The translations under genes were made by a program, and so were the position numbers. This document shows positions 62,259-64,000 of a stretch of 64,000 nucleotides of DNA, piece after piece (positions within the stretch are counted from its first letter, which is position 1; each line of letters opens with the position of its first letter). Source of the stretch: Bradyrhizobium sp. AZCC 1693 (GTDB taxonomy: Bacteria > Pseudomonadota > Alphaproteobacteria > Rhizobiales > Xanthobacteraceae); NCBI RefSeq assembly GCF_036924745.1, contig NZ_JAZHSD010000001.1:2294001-2358000 (forward strand). Direction: 5' to 3'. Below the pieces are notes generated by a model. It made no database searches, was not told where the DNA came from, and saw only the letters and a program-made list of their open reading frames with translations.

Positions 62259-64000
62259 GTGCGCCAGATCGTACCTCCACACTGGAAGCAGAAGATCCGG
62301 AACTACTTTCTGGATCTGGATGCGCGCATCGATTCGACGCTGTTCTCGTCGGGCAAGGGCCTGCGCGAACTGTACGAGCGCTACTCCACCTTCATGGACC
62401 GCTTCTACGTCGGCCGCTGGAAGCGCTGGGTGTTCATCGAGCCGTTTTCGGAAGCCGCCACCATCGGCCTCGGCGGGCTGATCATGATGCTGGCGCTGGC
62501 GATCCCCGCTTTCCGCGAAACCGCCGATGACGACTGGCTGAAGAAATCCGACCTCGCGGTGCAGTTTCTCGACCGCTACGGCAATCCGATTGGCAGCCGC
62601 GGTATCAAGCACAACGACTCGATCCCGCTGGAAGATTTCCCGGACAACCTGATCAAGGCGACGCTCGCGACCGAAGACCGCCGCTTCTACGACCATTTCG
62701 GCATCGACTTCCCCGGCACGGCGCGCGCGCTCGTGACCAACGCGCAGGCCGGCGGCGTACGCCAGGGCGGTTCGTCGATCACCCAGCAATTGGCGAAGAA
62801 CCTGTTCCTGAGCAACGAGCGCACCATCGAGCGCAAGGTGAAGGAAGCGTTCCTGGCGGTCTGGCTGGAGACGCGGCTGACCAAGAACGAGATCTTAAAG
62901 CTCTATCTCGACCGCGCCTATATGGGCGGCGGCACCTTCGGCGTCGATGGGGCGGCGCATTTCTACTTCAACAAGTCGGCCCGCGACGTCACTCTCGCGG
63001 AATCGGCCATGCTGGCCGGGCTGTTCAAGGCGCCGACCAAATACGCCCCCCACATCAACCTGCCCGCCGCCCGCGCCCGCGCCAACGTCGTGCTCGACAA
63101 CCTCGTCGATGCCGGCTTCATGACCGAGGGCCAGGTGTTCGGCGCCCGGCGCAACCCGGCGGTCGCCGTCGACCGCCGCGACGAGAACTCGCCGAACTAC
63201 TACCTCGACTACGCCTTCGACGAGATGCGCAAGCTGGTCGACACGTTCCCGAAATCATATACCGAGCGCGTCTTTGTGGTCCGCACCGCGATCGACATGA
63301 ACGTGCAGCGCGCCGCCGAGGAAGCCGTCGAAAACCAGCTCCGCCAGTTCGGCCGCGACTATCATGCCACGCAGGCCGCGACCGTGGTCGCCGATCTCGA
63401 CGGCGGCGTCCGCGCCATGGTGGGCGGCCGCGACTACGGCGCAAGCCAGTTCAACCGTTCGACCGACGCCTACCGGCAGCCGGGCTCCTCGTTCAAACCC
63501 TATGTCTACACCACGGCGCTGCTGAACGGTTACAAGCCGTCATCGATCGTGGTCGACGGCCCGGTCTGCATCGGCAACTGGTGCCCGCAGAACTATGGCC
63601 ACTCCTACTCGGGCTCGGTGACGCTGACGCAGGCGATCACCCGCTCGATCAACGTTGTGCCCGTAAAACTTTCGATTGCGCTCGGCGGCAAGTCGCCTAA
63701 CCCCGCCAAGGCCGGCCGCGTCAAGATCACCGAGGTGGCGCGGAAGTTCGGCCTCACGGCTCCCCTGCCGGATACGCCGTCGATGCCGATCGGCTCCGAC
63801 GAAGTCACCGTGCTCGAACACGCGGTCGCCTACGCGACCTTCCCGAACAAGGGCAAGTCGGTGAAACCTCACTCGGTGCTGGAAGTGCGCACCGGCGCCG
63901 GCGACTTGGTCTGGCGCTTCGACCGCGACGGCAAGAAGCCGGTGCAAGCCATCCCCGCCTCCGTCGCCGCCGACATGGCGTGGATGATGAGCCACGTCGT
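62259..64000 (+). CDS. Penicillin-binding protein 1A-type peptidoglycan synthase, 3' end outside window
   Basis: The gene runs off the window end. The visible 580 residues hold a membrane anchor (about residues 65-90, [16 protein letters not shown]), the glycosyltransferase (GT51) domain with [12 protein letters not shown] (near residue 139) and [16 protein letters not shown], and the start of the transpeptidase domain with Ser410 in SSFK and SxN in RSINVV. It polymerises and cross-links peptidoglycan. The GTG at 62259 is chosen because AAGGG lies five bases before it; another GTG at 62226 is possible. The KTG motif is beyond the end. Confidence 0.9.
   Translation, partial: MRQIVPPHWKQKIRNYFLDLDARIDSTLFSSGKGLRELYERYSTFMDRFYVGRWKRWVFIEPFSEAATIGLGGLIMMLALAIPAFRETADDDWLKKSDLAVQFLDRYGNPIGSRGIKHNDSIPLEDFPDNLIKATLATEDRRFYDHFGIDFPGTARALVTNAQAGGVRQGGSSITQQLAKNLFLSNERTIERKVKEAFLAVWLETRLTKNEILKLYLDRAYMGGGTFGVDGAAHFYFNKSARDVTLAESAMLAGLFKAPTKYAPHINLPAARARANVVLDNLVDAGFMTEGQVFGARRNPAVAVDRRDENSPNYYLDYAFDEMRKLVDTFPKSYTERVFVVRTAIDMNVQRAAEEAVENQLRQFGRDYHATQAATVVADLDGGVRAMVGGRDYGASQFNRSTDAYRQPGSSFKPYVYTTALLNGYKPSSIVVDGPVCIGNWCPQNYGHSYSGSVTLTQAITRSINVVPVKLSIALGGKSPNPAKAGRVKITEVARKFGLTAPLPDTPSMPIGSDEVTVLEHAVAYATFPNKGKSVKPHSVLEVRTGAGDLVWRFDRDGKKPVQAIPASVAADMAWMMSHV

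Noticed and set aside
1..64000. tRNA, rRNA, integrase or transposase genes
   Set aside because: None seen on reading; the repeats present have no coding mobility functions.

Overview
The window reads as chromosome of a Bradyrhizobium-like alphaproteobacterium (Nitrobacteraceae). The evidence is a high-GC genome with long antisense open frames, a Bradyrhizobium-type porin, FeuP/FeuQ-type and PleC-type signalling proteins, a rhizobial cytochrome c maturation set (ccmI-E-F-H, i.e. cycHJKL) near degP, a two-component pair and glnE, and several degenerate dispersed intergenic repeats of the kind common in that genus. I found no rRNA, tRNA, CRISPR array, prophage or transposase.

Layout. 0-6.6 kb: end of a coiled-coil protein, pentapeptide-repeat protein, fatty acid desaturase, then a divergent sulfur/ArsR-type locus (nucleoside phosphorylase and ArsR-rhodanese regulator facing a metallo-beta-lactamase hydrolase and an MFS exporter) ending in a truncated GFA-family gene that runs into a dispersed repeat. 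6.8-13.7 kb: cation diffusion facilitator, an autotransporter with exact 150-bp passenger repeats, and a PAS/PleC-like histidine kinase. 13.7-21.8 kb: a six-gene polyamine-type ABC transporter operon that includes a FAD amine oxidase and a haloacid-dehalogenase-like enzyme, with a divergent LysR regulator broken by one extra base, then an intact LysR. 21.8-26.7 kb: small genes, a decayed mddA-like pseudogene, a DUF4394 protein divergent from an ECF sigma/anti-sigma pair, and a small frameshifted gene with a very strong ribosome binding site.

26.7-42.7 kb (minus strand): degP, OmpR-type regulator, sensor kinase and glnE form one overlapping block; a chemotaxis receptor, a DUF1993 protein and a PAS-PAS-XRE protein lie between it and ccmIEFH. 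42.9-48.9 kb: the most striking locus. exbB-exbD-tonB face a very large TonB-dependent receptor that carries an extra Omp25/31-type beta-barrel at its C terminus, and a MntR (DtxR-family) regulator with all six manganese ligands lies divergent from the receptor. The same 25-bp element, like a MntR operator, sits about 42 nt upstream of both exbB and the receptor. I infer a MntR-controlled TonB-dependent outer-membrane manganese (or related metal) uptake system with its own energizer.

48.9-64 kb: an unknown 468-residue protein, FeuQ/FeuP, Ku, several small genes including a 54-residue Flp-type pilin, a porin, a thiamine-diphosphate enzyme paired with a class I glutamine amidotransferase, a DHA2 drug exporter, a YcgN-type protein and the 5' part of a PBP1A-type peptidoglycan synthase that runs off the window. 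Start sites were chosen by ribosome binding sites and overlaps; functions are from recognised motifs without database searches.
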